Below, piece by piece: positions 44,267-57,979 of a stretch of DNA of 64,000 bases. A program made the translations under genes and the position numbers. Origin of the DNA: Trematomus loennbergii (taxonomy: Eukaryota > Chordata > Actinopteri > Perciformes > Nototheniidae). The notes beneath the pieces were generated by a model that did no database searches, had not been told where the DNA came from, and saw only the letters and a list, made by a program, of their open reading frames with translations. The DNA is taken from assembly GCA_012861695.1 (NCBI GenBank), contig JAAOOA010000016.1, forward strand, positions 25,889,266 through 25,953,265. Direction: 5' to 3'. Within the stretch, counting starts at the first letter, position 1, and each line of letters opens with the position of its first letter.

Positions 44267-46660
44267 AGGTGTCTTAGTAAACAAAGCTGTGATCCTCCAA
44301 AGACTGATTTAATTAAAAAGAAAAAAATCCTTTCATGAGTTTCCCTGGTCGAATTAACGTTGTGAATGACATTTAGATATTCTTCTTGGCAGTTATATTC
44401 CTCACGTTGGTTATTTTAAAGTTCAGGTGTCTTCATCAAAGGGGATGGCAGAAGACTTCAGGCTACATCTTCACATTGTGCTGAAAGAAAATCATACTTT
44501 TCATTCATCCTCGTCTGTGGTGGAGGTGGCTTTTGAATCGAAGAGTTGACATTTCAGTCAATATGAAAACAAACAAGCAAGAAAAAAAAATCTAAAAGTC
44601 AAATTACATCTTTCCCTTCCCTTAATGCAGCAGGGGTAGAACAGTTCCTCAAGATTTCGACGCCTTTCTTCGATTTTCCCATAGGATTCTGCAGAGTTGC
44701 CCAGAAACCTAAAGTAGGCGGTGTCGGCCACTAACGGCTCGACAGTGACGTCAGAGTCTAACTCCCGCCTGCTCCAGCCTGATCCAAATAAGGGCAGAGA
44801 CCTGTCACTCAAGGTGACCACGCCCTAATTTATGCAAAACCTTTAAGACCTAATATAACTAAAAGGGTTGTGTTATAAAACAATTCACCCCCACACAGTA
44901 GTTATGAAGGGGGAATCTAACTATACAGAGAATATGATTTTTTGAACCACGATGTAAACATGTTTATTTCTGCTGTAAAGTTTTAACATGGGGGTCTATG
45001 GAAATTGCTCCCTTCTGCAGACTGCTCCTACTGGCCACTAGATGAACTGCAGTTTGAGGCACTTCCTTATTGGCCTCCTGGCTCTGCCCCAGAGTTTGCC
45101 GCTTGCCCTCAACACTCATATGAAACAGAACTGTACTCCCTTTTTGCACTATGTATATCATCTTTTTTATAATATATCCTGCTTACTTAAACGGTTATTT
45201 TGTGTTTTTTTTGTTGTAAATGATTGTGTTCTTGCATTTTAATGTGTGAGTTTTTTATACCTCGGGACTGTGGGAAACAGTATTTCGATCTTTCTGTGTG
45301 TACAAACATATTTTGAGATTGACAATAAAGTTGACTTTGTTAATCATTAGAATATGATCACAACCAATAACAAATCAGTTAAACTTGTTTGTGTTATAAA
45401 CTCCTCTCTCCTATCATTATTTTATCTAATTTGACCTAGTAGTTAGCATACTTTCTTTTTATTTATCAGGGTGTCCGCAGGGTCTTAAAAAGTATTAAAA
45501 GTTGATAAATCAATTTAGCGAAAATGAAGGCCATTAAAAAGTATTAAACGCATTTTCCAAGGTATTACATTTTGTAGCTTGTTTCCAATAAGTATATGAA
45601 TTGTCCAAAGAGGTTGTATTCTACAGTCTGCCTGAATGTAATCATTGCGTAGGTGTGTAGTGTGATTCTGTGTTTATTTATGGCATCCCGTTGGATTAGA
45701 CGTCATCTGAACAGGACATCGCACGCTCACTGCTTGATAGCGTGCGATGCTCCGTTTACGCCGGTTGTTAAACAACATCGTTATGGGGAAATGCAAGTCT
45801 GCGTCCAAATGGTTGGAAGATAAGGAGGAAGGACAATCAATACTGTATATAGTAAATGTGAGGTAAAGTGTGTCACCAATGTAACCGGTTAAAACTCCAA
45901 GTGGCGATGAGGTCTTAAAATGTATGGAAAGGGTCTTAAAAGGTATTACATTTGACTTCAGGATTCCTGCATATACCCTGTTTATGCATATTTTACTAAT
46001 CACACCCCACAAAGGCTATGTGCTCCTCCGTGACGATGATGGCTTGCGTTAAAAAAGAAGTGGAGGGGGGACATGTCCCTCCTGTCCTCAGTGGAAATGA
46101 CGCCCATGACTGTATGAGTCATTGTATTCTGCAGAAAGTTAAATAGTCTGCAATTAAAATGGAAACTGAGCAATCTGGTGCCACTAAATGTTTTTAAAGC
46201 TCGGTTGGATGCTACTGAATCGGAAGCTGTTGGTACCTGTGCATGTGGATAGTTATGTAAATTGTAATCCCTGTAATGCTACTGTATGATGTCCTTTTGT
46301 TGCTCTGTTTATGTTTTTAATGTTTCATGTGGAACCTACTTGAGTAGGTCTCCCTTGAAAAAGAGATCAATGATCTCAATGGGATACAACCTGGATAAAT
46401 AAAGGTTTGAAATGAAATGAAATGAAACAGCTTTAAATAAAGGAAAAAGAGCCCTTGAGTGCCAGGAGGACTGAGAGAAGTCCCCCTGCCATCTGTTCAC
46501 TTTCAGTAAAGCTCAACCTGTTATTATTATTATTATAGATGAGTGGATTGGGACCTATGAAATTGGCTTAATGTCAGTATGTAGAAGGACGGTAACTCTG
46601 AGCTTTGTGGGTAAAATCATAATTGCACTGAAATAGGAAATGGTGTTTATTGAGGTTATT
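44267..46660. other. Gene-free stretch with two LINE tails
   Basis: 45245-45345 is a LINE 3' end of the GTTGACTTTG family. About 46100-46430 is another LINE 3' end, with tail GATAAATAAAGGTTTGAAAT and a (GAAAT)n run. No gene is recognised. Confidence 0.5.
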
Positions 46661-47090
<430 letters not shown>

Positions 47091-48194
47091 CTAAAAAGGC
47101 GCATTTTAACACTTAATATATAAAACTTTTTGGACAAAAGCCTCCATAACCCATATGTGAATACTTAACTATAAAGTCTAATCTTATTATAACTGGAAGA
47201 ATGATTGCTTACGTGTTACAACTGAAATGTACAAATGACAATCTCTTTGTTTCAGAGGGATTTGTAAAAGGAGAATGCACAAAAAAAAATCTCTATGAGA
47301 AATGCAATTGCCAAGGAAGTCATGAACAAACACACATGCATAGTACGTGTGTGTGTGAAATGTATATTTTATATAATTTTGTTTTATTTGAAGTTATTGT
47401 ATTTAAATGTATTGTAATTCATTTGTATTGGATAAACAAAATGTTTATTTAATTGTAATTCTCGATTAGGTCATAGATTTTTTAATGTTTTAATCCATTC
47501 AACAACTATTCATTAATCACATTTAATCAGTTACGGGCATTGTTTTGTTTCATAGTCCTGTAACTTCAACTTTTTTCACGTAAACATCTGCTCTGACTTG
47601 CACCGCTTCAGCAAAGTAACAGCGCTTCTACTTCAGAATATATAGAAAAACATTCAAATGTGAACTCTCACCCGGATAAAAGTGAGCAGATGTGACAGAA
47701 AAACCAAAGGTGTGAGACGAGGAGTGCACGCAGAGAGATTTCTAAAAGAGAGGAAACAGAGGAGCAGAAATCCTGCTGATGTTTGATATGGATGTGTTGT
47801 GATGTTCCACATTGTAAAACCTCACCAGACACAACGTCCTCCGGGGCTTCACATGTCTGTTGATCTATTTCTGTTCTTCCCTCTGTCTTCTTGTCTGTTT
47901 ATTGTTTCTGAAAGGTGAGGTTTTACAAAGTGAGGAGTCTCCGCATGTGGCCAAAGTGTTGGGCGGGGATCAATAAGACCATCAAAGCTTTTTCTGCCAC
48001 GGTGATAAAGCTTGTTGGCACTTTAATGATTTATTGACTCGCATACATCACTTTTTTATGCATGCTTCTTCGGTAACATTAAGCTGTCTTTGGCTCTTTT
48101 CTGCTGTAACAAATGTACATTTCCATGGGACTAATAAAGGGATTCTGATTCTGATTCATACCTCAGTGTACAGATCGATATATATGTATGTTAT
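47091..48194. other. Non-coding stretch with one LINE tail
   Basis: About 48105-48160 ends GGGACTAATAAAGGGATTCT, a LINE 3' end like that near 1245. Otherwise nothing is recognised. Confidence 0.4.
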
Positions 48195-48198
48195 TTAA

Positions 48199-48974
48199 AG
48201 GTCCCATGTCATGCTTCTCCGGTTATTACCCGTCCCCTTGTGTGTTATGAAGGTTTTTCTGCATGTGAACGGTCTGCAGAGTCACAAACCCTCAAAGTAC
48301 ACCCTGTAGCGAGTAAAACTCAGAAAAGACCTGTCTATGCTGCCCCAGAACGCCTCTTTGGAGATTTCTCATATTCCATTGTTTGCTTCCTGGGTTCTGT
48401 GACGTGTGAACTCCCAAATCAACAACAAATGACCGGATCGGCCCAAATGGACCAATCCGCGGAGCACCTCACACACCAGGATCCCTTTGCTAACTAACAG
48501 GGAGTCCCATTGACTTGCATAGAGCTCCCTGAACGCTGGTAATAGACGGGTTGGGATGGCGGAGAAATGCATTTCTCCGCAGACCCATTCTCACAGCGTT
48601 ATCAACCTTTTTCTTTCTCAATATCAAGCCACACTTATTGTTTTTACTTCGGCTGTGAGTGTTTGTGTGTGCTCAGGATGAGTTTCGCTTGTTCTCGCTG
48701 TATCGCCGACCCGGAAACCTGTCCGCTCCTCGCAGCAGCTCACAGCAGCAACGAGCCTCGCAACGTCCCGACCAATCGGAGTACACTGGGCTCACAGGGA
48801 GGGGGGGGCAGGAGCTCCAACAAGCCGTTTAGGACAGAGAGTGAATACACATACTATACAGAGATGCTGTATGAGAAACCAATGTGAGTTTGGAAAATTG
48901 CACAATTTAAATCTATTCTAGTAGACCTCAACAATGGAAATATGATCAGTGGAAATGGCCATGACATGGGACCT
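48199..48974. mobile_element. TTAA MITE, family C (AGGTCCCATGTCATGC ends)
   Basis: TTAA at 48195-48198 and 48975-48978 flank inverted ends AGGTCCCATGTCATGC and the near-inverse GCCATGACATGGGACCT. Its right 170 bp recurs at 17809-17984. Confidence 0.9.
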
Positions 48975-48978
48975 TTAA

Positions 48979-50032
48979 GAACCTTTTTTTGACGGAGATC
49001 AGAGTTTTAAACCTCTTTTTTGTGTCTTCAGCATTTCTAGGTCATTTTGTGCTGTTTTTGGCAACGTGATATTTAATGATAGTCTGAATTTCTTCAATTC
49101 GGCACAAACGTCCACTTGGACTTAAACTGATTGGATTTCGATGGTCCGCCAGTAACCAGGGCTCATCATTGTTGCTTTCCAACTGTTTGCAGTGCGATCG
49201 TTGGTGTATATGTGACCGTGCATGAGATATACGCAATTATATTCACAAAATAGCGCCAGGTCATTATATCAAAACATTTTTACCAAACCAACTTCATTAT
49301 ATGGTATCACTTCCTGATGTCAAACCATCCTCATTCTGTCTTTGTGGAGATGTGTGTTCTGTCTGTTGGAAAAGTAAAATAGATTTCCTACTTATTTATT
49401 TGGGAGCAGGCGTAGTGCCTTGGTTGTGGCTAAACATTGACACCAGTGCATTTGACCTTACAAACAAAATGTGGCATGTGTCCAGCACCCTTATGCAAAC
49501 GGAGATGTTACTTGTCATCAGTCAAATAGGTCCATTAGACTTGTTCCTGCAGTAGTTTGAGCGCCGTCTCTCAGCGATGGCATCTCGTTGCTTGTGGCGT
49601 CAATGTGTTGCTGACTCACTTATTCAGGATAGTTTTTATACATTTCAAAATGTGCTTTTATGGGATATTTTTCACACGACAACATTCCTAGAGATTCAAA
49701 TTGTTCTGACTTTTACAGATCTATCAAAGTCCAAGTCCAGATAAACACCGGCTAATGGAGACACTGATTAAAACGCTAATATGACAAGTTCAGACATTTT
49801 GGAGATGCATGCCTTTGAGTTAATGGTGATGGCATTCAACAACAAGGCGGTAATTCTATTTTAAATATGTAATTTGCAGCCTTTTATAAAACCAGGTTGT
49901 AGAAAGACAGAAACTGTGAGCTGTGTTTGTTCTAAAAGATAAGATAAGATAGATAAGAAAGATATTGATCCCAATTTGGGAAATGTTTGCGTTGCAGCAG
50001 CAAGACATGGCATTGTACAATAACAATTAAAA

Positions 50033-50063
<31 letters not shown>

Positions 50064-51558
50064 TCCCAAATAAACTCCCTCTCAGATATCAGTGTCAGTG
50101 TAGAAAGGGTAAACCTTCATCTTGTATCCGCTGTAGTTTTGGCGCTCAGTCAGTCTCATGGCCTAAACACGGGAAAAACCATATGACATGTGCACGTCAG
50201 TTTGGAAAAACATGCCTCCTTTTTTCTGTAAACAGCTGGAAGCGGTAGTGCTAAATACTGTGTGACCTTGAGGAGTGTGATGCCAGTGTTGTGCATGTCT
50301 TCACCCCCGCAGTGAGCATAATTTAACCGGTTCCCCCGGAGCACATTAGCAATGCGGGTCAGTTCGTTTGACCCCCAGCCGTCAGAAGAGCTGCATGTGG
50401 CAAACAACCAGAGGAAGAAACTCTCAGAGCGGAGACAACACACAGCAGACAAGAGAGATCTTTTCATCACAGAAAAACAGAGAGGGCAAAAGAAGACATA
50501 GAGAAACAGAGAGAGAAACATGTGATGAGCGAGGAACGAACAGATCCTCTTATCTCTGTTGGAAAAAAGGAAAAAAGTCCTGACAAAACAGAATGAGGGA
50601 TAAAAACAATGCAGCAGAAACCCGAACAAGTGGAGATGAAAAACATACACATTAGGCTTGTTTGAGATGAGCCGCGGCTCGCTTCTAAAGTAGACGCAGA
50701 GTCTGCTTGACTCTGTTTGCATTTATAAAGAGTGCACAAATGTGTTTACTCGTTAATGTCAGATATGTACCAAGTAAATACATTTGTTCCGGCTCAAGAT
50801 TAGATTCAACTTTATTGTTATTGCACAGATTACAGGTACTGAGACAACGAAATGCAGTTTAGCTTCTAACCAGGAATGCAACAAGCAGTAAAGTGAAAAG
50901 TAATGTACACAATCTACAGAATAAAATATAGAATGAATTGAATGATGAAAAACAGTGAGGGGTATGAATACACTAGATATACACAGCAGCCTGTGAGCAG
51001 TATGAACAGTGTGTATGAATATGCTAAGATATATAAAGTATGAAAACGGTAAGCAGTGCAAGTATAGTATAACATATATAGATATTAATTTAATGATGAT
51101 AAACATTGTGGAACAATGATGAAAAATGTGAATGGAAGTGGCGACGTAAAACTGACACAAAACAACAACACACTTTTGCCGAGCCAATGGAGAGTTTCAT
51201 CTCCAGCACGGGGTAAAAACCACCAATGAGCGCTCAGCTCGAGATACCAGCGAGTCGTTTCCCATCAAGCATTTCGCTTCCGCAGCCCGTGGAGAGAAAC
51301 TGCGCCGCCTCGCCGCGCCTCGCTCTCAAGTCTGCCGGCGTCTTTGTCCCGCGAGATTTCAACGTCTCATGTAGACGAGCCTCCAGAGCAAGTCGGACAA
51401 AAAGACTAACCATCATGCAACGCACTAGCAAGACGGCGATCGCAATTGCGCAGGTCTGCGTCGGTCTCGCTCATCTCAAACGAGCCTATTTAGTCTGAGC
51501 TTCAGAAGAGGAAACAAGTGGAGGGAGCTAAAAACCAGAAGCTAAAGAAAACAAACGG
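48979..51558. other. Gene-free stretch with LINE tails
   Basis: 49938-50035 is an inverted LINE end (GATCCCAATTTGGGAAATGT) plus a short GT run. 50797-51130 is an inverted LINE 3' region (GATTCAACTTTATTGTTATT, ACGAAATGCAGTTTAGC). No gene is recognised. Confidence 0.45.
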
Positions 51559-51562
51559 TTAA

Positions 51563-51944
51563 AGGGGCCATGTTATGCTTTTTGGGGTTCTCCCGTTCCT
51601 CTCACTCTTACTATAAGATAAATTTGGATGGCAAGGTCACGAAGGTTGAGAAGAAGAGGAAACGGACTGAGTCGGAAAGAGAGATGGATTCAGAGTTAAC
51701 ATATATTATAACTATTGAAATGCCTCATTAAGAGAAAGGAATATAGCCTATTGGCATATAAAGTGTCCTAAAACATAATTAGAGTCTTGTGTGTAATATG
51801 GGTTTCTGTGCATGTCTGCAGGAACCTCAATATTTCCTCCAGAGGGAGTTTCGGCCCACACTTGAACATTAAAGCATTTAAAGATGTCACAGTAGAGGCA
51901 CAACATACAAATATGAACCTGAAAAAGAACATTATAGGGCCTCT
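51563..51944. mobile_element. MITE related to family C (AGGGGCCATGTTATGC end)
   Basis: TTAA precedes AGGGGCCATGTTATGC. The right end, AACATTATAGGGCCTC, has lost a clear TTAA. The interior shares CACAGTAGAGGCACAACATA with 23839-23995. Confidence 0.65.
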
Positions 51945-53080
51945 TTACATCCCTGTATTCTGCAAAGGAGATGCTAATCTAAAAGACAGCTTAGGATGGA
52001 GAAATGGACGAAAGACAGGCAACACATTGAGCCTATAAAGGAGGATTAAAATACAACAAATAATATCTTAGTCCTTGTCACACTGGGTTTGTGAAGGCTG
52101 TTACATTTGCAAAACAAATCCGGCTTTCCTAGAACATGACGGTCAATCTGAGCATGATCGTGTTCATTCCTAAATACCTAAAAAACAACCTAATTTCTAA
52201 GGTTTTCAACCATTTTTTGTATTCCTCTGTAAGACGTACAGCTGCTTCTGGCTGTCATTTCCTTTTTTTGTTGGGTGAAGAAAGCAATCAAGTCCCAATC
52301 ACAATGTACAACAGATTTAAAGGAGACAAACCTGTGTAGTGACAGAAAATCCCCTCCTTTGTCGTGAACTGTTTGGAAAATACCTCAGAATCACGAGAAC
52401 TGAAATCATTTTCCATAATGTTCGTTTGAAACTCAATTAAAGGTCACCTATTATGCAAAATCCACTGTTGTTGTCTGAAAATGAGCTGATCAGATTTTGG
52501 CCACTTTATGATGTCATAACGATTTTTTGCAACCAATCACCAACCAAGGTAACCCCCCCCAAACCAGCAAAGCGTGTTCCTGTGACGGAAAGTGTACTGC
52601 CGGCGAGCCTTGGCGGGGGGTGCTAGTGGAGCACGCCGGGCTGAACTGCGAGCGCCGGAGCCTCGCAGCGGCGAAACTGAGGCTCTGTGGTAAAATGAAG
52701 AGCCGTTTAGGAGCCGGAAGAGCTGGAATTCCCATCACTAATAGGTAAAGAGATATTATCTATAAGGGACGGCTCAATTAAAAATTCAAGTCGCGTGACA
52801 CGATGGATTTTGCATATATTTTCTCCAAATGTTGTGAATTCAATCAAAAAGGTCTACCACAACAACCTAAAAAACATCTTATTTTATCCAAAGATAGTGT
52901 ATAAATAAAGGAGAACACAGTTTACACATTGCATAGTTTATTGCAGCTTTTTAAATCAAAAGATGAATAATGGAATAACACAAATATTTTGATTGGATTT
53001 TGTGGATTAAATCAAAAGGTCTACAACAACAAAAAAATGATTTTAATCCCATGAACATAGCTGCAGTGATGATGACAGAC

Positions 53081-53254
53081 AGGGGCGGACTGGGACTAAA
53101 AATCAGCCCGGGAAACTCGACCGGCCGACCTGCCCAACTCGGTACCACTAGTGAATTGTCAACGGGGGGGGGGGGGGGGGGGCTAGTGAATTGTCCGACC
53201 GGCCCACTTCGGTACCGGCCCACCATATTCCCAATGGCCTGTCCGCCCCTGATG
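53081..53254. mobile_element. Small hAT-type MITE (CAGGGGCGG ends)
   Basis: Ends CAGGGGCGGACTGG and CCTGTCCGCCCCTG are flanked by ATGACAGA/ATGACAAA (7 of 8 match). An 18-base G run lies in the middle. Confidence 0.78.
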
Positions 53255-53259
53255 ACAAA

Positions 53260-54255
53260 CATGTTCTGTACTTAAAGATTGTTAAATATACAGTATATTG
53301 TCTGAACGTACTGAAACAATGAAAACAATGACTCTTTAAACTCAGGGTCTTTTCTTTTGGATGATTTTTAAATTTAAATGCACAGAGTTTGGTGTTTAAT
53401 GTCAGCGCGTTATAAGCGGACTAAAACTCTCTGACAGCATTTAGATTTTCTCTTACTGTCACTGCAGAGCTTAATAAGAAATACAAATCTGCTTAAAGCC
53501 TCGTATGAAGACTGACTCTAAACAAGTGTCTCATTAAGTGGAATATCATTTATAATATGAGCTACAGTGAAATGTATTTTGCAAATGTTTCGGCTGCACT
53601 TAAGCTATAAAAGTATGGCACAGGCATTCAATAACTAACAATGACTCAGCTCTGAAAGCCTCCCTCTCTATTCTTTCCAGTAAACACATTATGTGATATA
53701 CGGTTGACATTCATTACTTGTTTGAAATGTCTTACACCTCATTGTTTACCAGGAGCTGTAGGATGCAAAGACGTATAAAGCCATTAAAACCATCACTGTT
53801 TAATAAAAGAAATCCACTCCCTGACTTCTCTATTCCAAATATTCTGTATAATTGGCATCCCATCAGTTCAGACTTCATCAACATCCTTTTATTTTTATTT
53901 CTCATGGCTTAATGTTAAGGTATTTTTATTCTAACCTAAACATCCCATGAAAATCGGTTCCTTTCCTTCGTTGAGGTAAACGTTTTCAGAGCTATTTCTC
54001 TCTTAAGAGGTTCAGATTTTCTATTTCTCAACCTGTAATCATCTGATTTATGTTCTTATGCAATAGCAACAATATATTTAGTGGGTCAAGTTATGGTTAA
54101 TATGAGTAAATCTCACATGGGGTCCTTAATGAAAGATGCATAATTCATTACACCTTGCCGTTAGCCTGCAGCTACATTGCAGTTTGTGTTCCTGTATTTT
54201 CATTAAACAAAGGTGGTAAAAAACATGTATACATTAGACACACAATATAATGAAT
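53260..54255. other. Non-coding stretch, nothing recognised
   Basis: AT-rich, no gene or clear element. Confidence 0.35.
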
Positions 54256-54259
54256 GTGG

Positions 54260-54870
54260 AAGTGTAACAAACTATTGGCAAAGCAGATATTAGAGTTATA
54301 TCACATTTTTATGGTAGTTTTACCAGTTACATTTTGAGTGTGTTGTGTGAAACGATGCTTTCCCTCGACTAATGCCAGTAGATAAACTACCTGTAACTTG
54401 CTTTGTAATAAGTTGTGTATTTTTCTGAACATTGTGAGTCATTGTATTTTGTTGGGTTAATTGCAAGCTGAGTCTTATTTGATATTTTATCTTTCATGCA
54501 GGTTTATACATATGCAGCACTTATTAGCAGACAGTATGCAGCTATGTCAAAGTGAAACAAATGTCAAATGAACGCGCAAGTGTAACAAACTATTGGCAAA
54601 GCAGATATGGGAGTTATATCACATTTCTATGGTAGTTTTACCGGTTCAATTTCGAGTGTGTTGTGTGAAACGATGCTTTCCCTGGATGAATGTCACTATG
54701 TAACTCACTGTAACTTGCTTTGTAATAAGCCAGTAGTGTGTTTGTACTTCATGAATATAGTCAGTCATTGTGTTTGCGGGTTAATTGCAATGTTTCATGC
54801 ACGTTTAAGAATGCATATGAATGTTTATACAGATGCTACATTCATTAGCCGACAGTATGCAGCACCTGTT
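54260..54870. repeat. Imperfect tandem duplication, about 318 bp offset
   Basis: GTGTAACAAACTATTGGCAA starts at 54262 and 54580. The following sequence (TTATATCACATTT-TATGGTA, GTGTGAAACGATGCTTTCCC, GACAGTATGCAGC) repeats in order with scattered changes. Confidence 0.88.
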
Positions 54871-55790
54871 CAGTGGTGTGCTTGTTTTTTTTGTATTTTC
54901 AGATCAATCGAATTAAAAGGGTTTTATTTGGTTATGTCTTGAGTGTCTAAGGTTTCGGCTTCCATGACACGCATGTTTAGTCTTTCCCCCTGACTCTCTT
55001 TTGCACACCGTCCTCTCTTCCTCCCACCCCTCCTGTCTGAGCTCTAATCTAGCTGTCAGTCATGTTGTCATGGTGGTCCCAGACTCTCATCTCCCAGCAG
55101 GAATACATTATCATCAGAGAGCTGCTCCTCTGTTACCTGAAGAATTACCAGGCTGTCTCTGACAATTAGTTGAGAGACGGGAGGACACAATGGATCCGTC
55201 CTTCAGACCCTCATACTGGGCGACCACTAAGACCTTTCCACCATATCCCAACATATATTTCTGTTCTTGTACATTGTAGGGTATTTTAGCGCTGAGCACA
55301 GAAAAGCTGAAAAGAGTCCAGGAAGCTTATTTACAAGTCAACAGTGTTTAATTAAATAATGATACAATGAAATTGCAAGAATGGTGTCTCTCCCCGAAGG
55401 ATGGACCTCCGTTCACTATCCTTGATAATAATCTGTAGTCTTCTCCTATTGGTTTAGCGTTGACGGGTGCGGGTTCAAGGCACGTCCTGTCGTTTTCTGA
55501 TGTTAGTTTTACAATATTCTAATATCTGTTGGCCATTTAAACATTCCTTAATAATAGTATTGCAGCATCAATAAGTGACGGTTAAATACAGTGTGTTTAG
55601 TGTGCAACACCACGTGTCATTTATCCTTAAATTCACGTACACAAAACATAATATTAGCTACATGCTAATGCTAACCAGAATTTGACGATATTTACGCGTC
55701 GAGTTGTGTGTGAACATCCGGTTTTCAGAATAAAGTAGCTTTAAATTAGAACAGTGTCATTTTGATTTTATTTATTAAACTATATTCTAT
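54871..55790. other. Non-coding stretch, nothing recognised
   Basis: No exon or clear repeat family. Confidence 0.35.
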
Positions 55791-55794
55791 TGAC

Positions 55795-56250
55795 ATGTAT
55801 AGACTCAGGGACAGTTTCATCCCACAGGACATAAGACTGTTAAACACCTGAACTTTGAAAGAACATCCATAACATCTGTTTGCAACTCATATACATCAAT
55901 ATTCCAATTATTGTATTTAGACTATTCCGCACTATTTCTATTATATTCTATTTTATTTGTATTAACTTGCACTATTTGATCTGTTTTACTGTGTTGCTCT
56001 GTTGGAGGAGCCTGTGACCTAAGATGTTCATTGACATAACTACACTGTAGCTATGCAAACATGACAATAAAAGCCTTGAAACTTGAAATAAAGACTTTTT
56101 GCACTACTTTTTATTTTGTATTTTGGTATTTTATTATATATGTTGCATTGTTGGAGGAGCTCAGGTCAGAAAAATGTCATTGCCCTTTCTACACTGTAGC
56201 TTAGTGCATATGACAATAAAACCTTTGAATCCTTTGAATCCTTGAAACAT
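55795..56250 (+). mobile_element. LINE 3' end with repeated tail
   Basis: The frame around 55806 (DSFIPQDIRLLNT) resembles the end of fish L2-type ORF2. The 3' part has TGACAATAAAAGCCTTGAAA and a second tail copy near 56210-56240. Confidence 0.7.
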
Positions 56251-56335
56251 CTCATTTACACACAATTTAAATAATCTGATGCTTTTCAAAGAGTTATGAA
56301 TGAGGCAGTAAATGCATTTACAAAATATTCGTATA

Positions 56336-57130
56336 GATTCAAGGCTTTATTCTCATGTGCAAAGTAGATATGGCAATGAAGAACTTAAAGGGGACCTATC
56401 ATGCAAAATGCACTTTTGTACGTCTTTTATACATGAATATGTTTCCCCGGTGTTCCAGGGAACTCACCAAGTGTCAGAAAACACAACCCTCTCTATTTTC
56501 CTCCATACCCAAATCTCTAAAAAAGGGGCTGCAACGGATCTGATAAAAACTGATCCAGATTTGAACACTGTCCTGACGTCAGGACAGTGGCGCTACGGCT
56601 ATTGGGCCAATCAGGAGGAGACGGCCATTGCCGTTCGAAAGCGCTGGAGACGCTGTAGTACATATGCCAGGCCTGTAGGTGGTGCTGTTGTCACTGAATC
56701 AGCCCTTGCAAAAACAGGGGTAAAAAATGTCAAATTGAGCAAAATGAGGCATGGCTAAAATGCATGATCTGTTTGGTATTTTGAAAAAAAAAAAGTATAA
56801 ATATGCCTTATATAGGTATGGTCCTACACTATATTATTCAAATATAGCATGATAGGTCCACTTTAAGTTACATGATCCTCCAACAGAGCAACATGAATTA
56901 TTTAAGACATAAAACAAATAAAACTGATAAAATAGTGCAAGAGAATGTTTTGAGATGTGCAAGTAAATACAAATAAAATAGAAATAGTGCAAGAAGAGTC
57001 TATACAAGTAAATGGAATATGATATATAGATAAATAATTAGCAAGATGCAAACAGATGAATGTTTATGGATGTTCTTACAGAGTTTAATAGTCTTATGGC
57101 CTGAATAATAAAGTATAATCCTTCTTAACC
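56336..57130 (-). mobile_element. Inverted LINE 3' end split by a TTAA MITE
   Basis: 56336-56384 (TTCAAGGCTTTATTCTCATG) and 56868-57130 are two parts of one inverted LINE tail. The MITE at 56389-56862 sits between them. Confidence 0.65.
56389..56862. mobile_element. TTAA MITE, family A, inserted in a LINE tail
   Basis: TTAA at 56385-56388 and 56863-56866 flank AGGGGACCTATCATGC and GCATGATAGGTCCACT. It is shorter inside than the other family-A copies. Confidence 0.92.
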
Positions 57131-57199
57131 CTTTCTTAACATTCACATGTAATGAAATGTACTTTTTAAATGTTGGCCATGAGGGTTGTGCAATAGGTC

Positions 57200-57365
57200 G
57201 CCATTGTCAGAATGTGCGTCTGTGTATTGTGTTTGTTCAAACGGTGCATGAGTGATGATATTTGCATGTATTTTAATGTTTACTTTGCTTGTATATGTAC
57301 ATGTATGCGGAACTGCAGGACTGAGTCCAGAACAAATTTCCTTACGGGGACAATAAAGTATATCG
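57200..57365 (+). mobile_element. LINE 3' end (ACAATAAAGTATATCGTATC tail)
   Basis: GACTGAGTCCAGAACAAATT and the tail GACAATAAAGTATATCGTAT mark another LINE 3' end. Confidence 0.55.
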
Positions 57366-57979
57366 TATCGTATAATAACTTTTTATGGATATTTAATGCG
57401 TGCAAGCATGGCTCCTAACAAGTGACCCTACTTTACCTACACTACGATCTATAAAACATATCCCAAATCAATTATTCCAAAAACAGATCCCATTACATCT
57501 GTTGATTTCCATGTCTTGTAACCCTTGATATCAATTCTCTCACAGCTATCGGTTGATTGCTTGTTTTCTCTGGTGTGACCTGAGAAGTTTTATAAGCCCT
57601 TTTTATAACCTGCACAAATTACTTTCTCACAAACAAATGTTTTTGACATTATATCTGGCAAAATAATAGTTTGCTTTTATGCATCAGACTAATCCCCAGC
57701 TAAGAGTTCTGCTTGTGGAGTTTTTTGAATATTCTTTAAATTGCAGGTGGTCCTTAAGCCAAACCTTATGAAACAGACTGTCCTAGAAAAGGCAATTTTA
57801 AGCATGGATTATTTCCTTTATGTGTGTCACTCCAGTTAGGGAAGCCACTTCCAGACACATGCTGTGTTTAATAAGCAGCTTCATTATAAAGAGGCACTCT
57901 GGTTTTACTCAAGGTGCCGTTAATCCGTAATGGAAAGTATTTGGGAGAAGTCAGATAAATACATCTTAAACTTTCTTAA

